Part shown: positions 62,895 through 64,000 of the stretch, in pieces
How positions within the stretch are numbered: position 1 is the stretch's first letter
Layout: every line of letters begins with the position of its first letter
Origin: Branchiostoma floridae
Taxonomy: Eukaryota > Chordata > Leptocardii > Amphioxiformes > Branchiostomatidae
Direction: 5' to 3'
DNA: 64,000 bases
Assembly: GCF_000003815.2 (NCBI RefSeq)
Contig: NC_049989.1
Coordinates: 8,522,251 to 8,586,250, forward strand
The notes under the pieces: model-generated
The model's input: only the letters and a program-made list of their open reading frames with translations
Database searches by the model: none
Told to the model about the DNA's origin: nothing
Position numbers and translations under genes: made by a program

Positions 62895-64000
62895 TTAAGC
62901 TCTTCGGTTCCAGAAGTCGAAGAAACTCAAAGGGTTGTTGTGATCGTCACCGGAGCCGGTCTCGGAGTCTCCGGATGATTCCTCGTACCCTTCCTCTACA
63001 TCCAGCCCGCCGTCGTACACAGTGTTCGTGTCGTCTGGCTGCTGGTGGTCCCCGTCTTCAGCACCAGGTACGATGTACGGCGGGATGTGATGGGCAGGGA
63101 TGTCCCCTCTGTCGGGAACCTCCAGGATGGGAGGGATGACTTGGGACGGCACGCTGCCTGACTGGTCGGGAGAGATCTCCCCAGGCCTGCCCCCGTACGG
63201 CGGTAACACCTGTATGATACCATCATCTGGCTGGAAGTCGTCTCCACTCCCCGGCTCTTCGTACTCCGGCTCTTCGGGAGACCCCGGGATGGGGCGCCAC
63301 CCGTCATAATCAGTGTACGGCGGCTCGGTACCTCCATCCTCGCCGTAGTCAACCCCGCCATGTAGACCATAATCTGGTTGACCATACTCGGGCTGGTTTT
63401 CGTCGGTGATGTCCACAGAATCGCCTTCTCCGTCTGTCACTTCAGGTTGTCCATAGTCGGTGCTGCTTTCATCGGGTTGCACATAATCGGTTTCTGGTTG
63501 TTCTCCGTCTGTGTCCGGTTGTCCATGGTCTGTTTCGGGTTGTCCATAGTCTGTTTCGGGTTGTCCATACTCTGTTTCAGGTTGACCATAGTCTGTTTCA
63601 GTTTTCCATAGTCGGTTTCAGGTTGTCCATAGTCTGTTTCGGGTTGTCCATAGTCTGTTTCGGGCTTTCCATAGTCGGTTTCAGGTTGTCCATAGTCTGT
63701 TTCGGGTTGTCCATAGTCTGTTACGGGTTGTCCATAGTCTGTTACGGTTTGCCCGTCGTCTATGTCGGGTTGTCCATAGTCTGTTTCGGGTTGTCCATAG
63801 TCTGTTTCGGGACCTCCCTCCTCTGGTTGCCCGTAATCTGTCCCGTCAGGCTGGCCATAATCTGGACCACCGTACGGTGGCTGAGATTCGTCAGGCGTCA
63901 CGTGATCTGTGCTTCCTGGTATGACGTTCTCTGATTGGTCGTAGTCTGTACCATCAACAACTGGTGCGTCTGTACCGCTGTCCGGTTGCCCATAATCAGG
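62895..64000 (-). CDS. Acidic DYGQPET-repeat protein, 3' part, with one frameshift
   Basis: Open from the right edge to TAA at 62895 except for one frame change near 63601-63604. The protein is Asp/Glu/Gly/Pro/Tyr-rich. A block of 21-bp units (about 63,510-63,830) encodes tandem DYGQPET, flanked by looser PDYG, PPYGG and SGDSETGSGDD segments, and it ends in SFFDFWNRRA. At the shift one unit reads …cagttttccatag where its siblings imply one more base; the repeat frame resumes perfectly on the other side for about 190 codons. This is most simply an assembly/read error or a recent 1-bp loss. No domain is recognised. Composition recalls secreted structural or adhesive low-complexity proteins, but the N-terminus and any signal peptide lie outside the window. 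Confidence 0.7.

Overview
This looks like a window of an intron-rich animal nuclear genome, most likely a cephalochordate (amphioxus, Branchiostoma). The reasons are GT-AG multi-exon genes with clear vertebrate orthologues (ACAD10, ALDH3A2, ANKRD13, a METTL21-type methyltransferase), lineage-type LRR and ZP/VWA proteins, a dense load of small foldback elements and minisatellites, and three assembly gaps. The species is an inference; nothing in the window proves it. All gene models were read by hand from splice sites and frame continuity.

Layout. 1-10.3 kb (minus): 16 exons of an ACAD10 orthologue (HAD, APH, start of the acyl-CoA dehydrogenase domain), running off the left edge. 10.9-14.8 kb (minus): an LRR transmembrane receptor with a tyrosine-rich repeated cytoplasmic tail, split by a 1,975-bp non-autonomous LTR retrotransposon with nearly identical LTRs and a 5-bp target duplication. 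14.8-21.8 kb: no gene seen; foldback repeats, and a 702-N gap flanked by perfect inverted repeats. 21.8-22.7 kb (plus): a single-exon LRR paralogue lacking the transmembrane segment and tail. 23.8-31.3 kb (plus): ALDH3 (fatty aldehyde dehydrogenase). 31.3-35.5 kb: intergenic, with a TIR-bounded G/C-tract element. 35.5-42.2 kb (plus): a 13-coding-exon secreted LDLa-VWA-ZP protein with a TATA box. 44.6-58.2 kb (minus): ANKRD13 with 15 coding exons and a probable long 3' UTR. 58.4-60.4 kb (plus): a methyltransferase sharing a 233-bp head-to-head promoter region with ANKRD13. 61.7-64.0 kb (minus): the 3' part of an acidic protein built on DYGQPET repeats, with one frameshift, running off the right edge.

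The genes do not form one pathway. ACAD10 and ALDH3 both belong to lipid/aldehyde oxidation but are not adjacent. The two LRR genes are a divergent paralogue pair, plausibly of the expanded LRR recognition repertoire.

The most unusual signal is that three minisatellites each tandemly copy an exon-intron boundary of their host gene: the ACAD10 exon 13 donor, the ANKRD13 exon 3 acceptor and the ANKRD13 exon 5 acceptor. This produces ladders of decoy or alternative splice sites. In the ANKRD13 exon 5 array the unit is 63 bp (21 codons), and several upstream acceptors would be in frame and open. The second notable event is the recent LTR insertion that disrupts an otherwise intact receptor reading frame.
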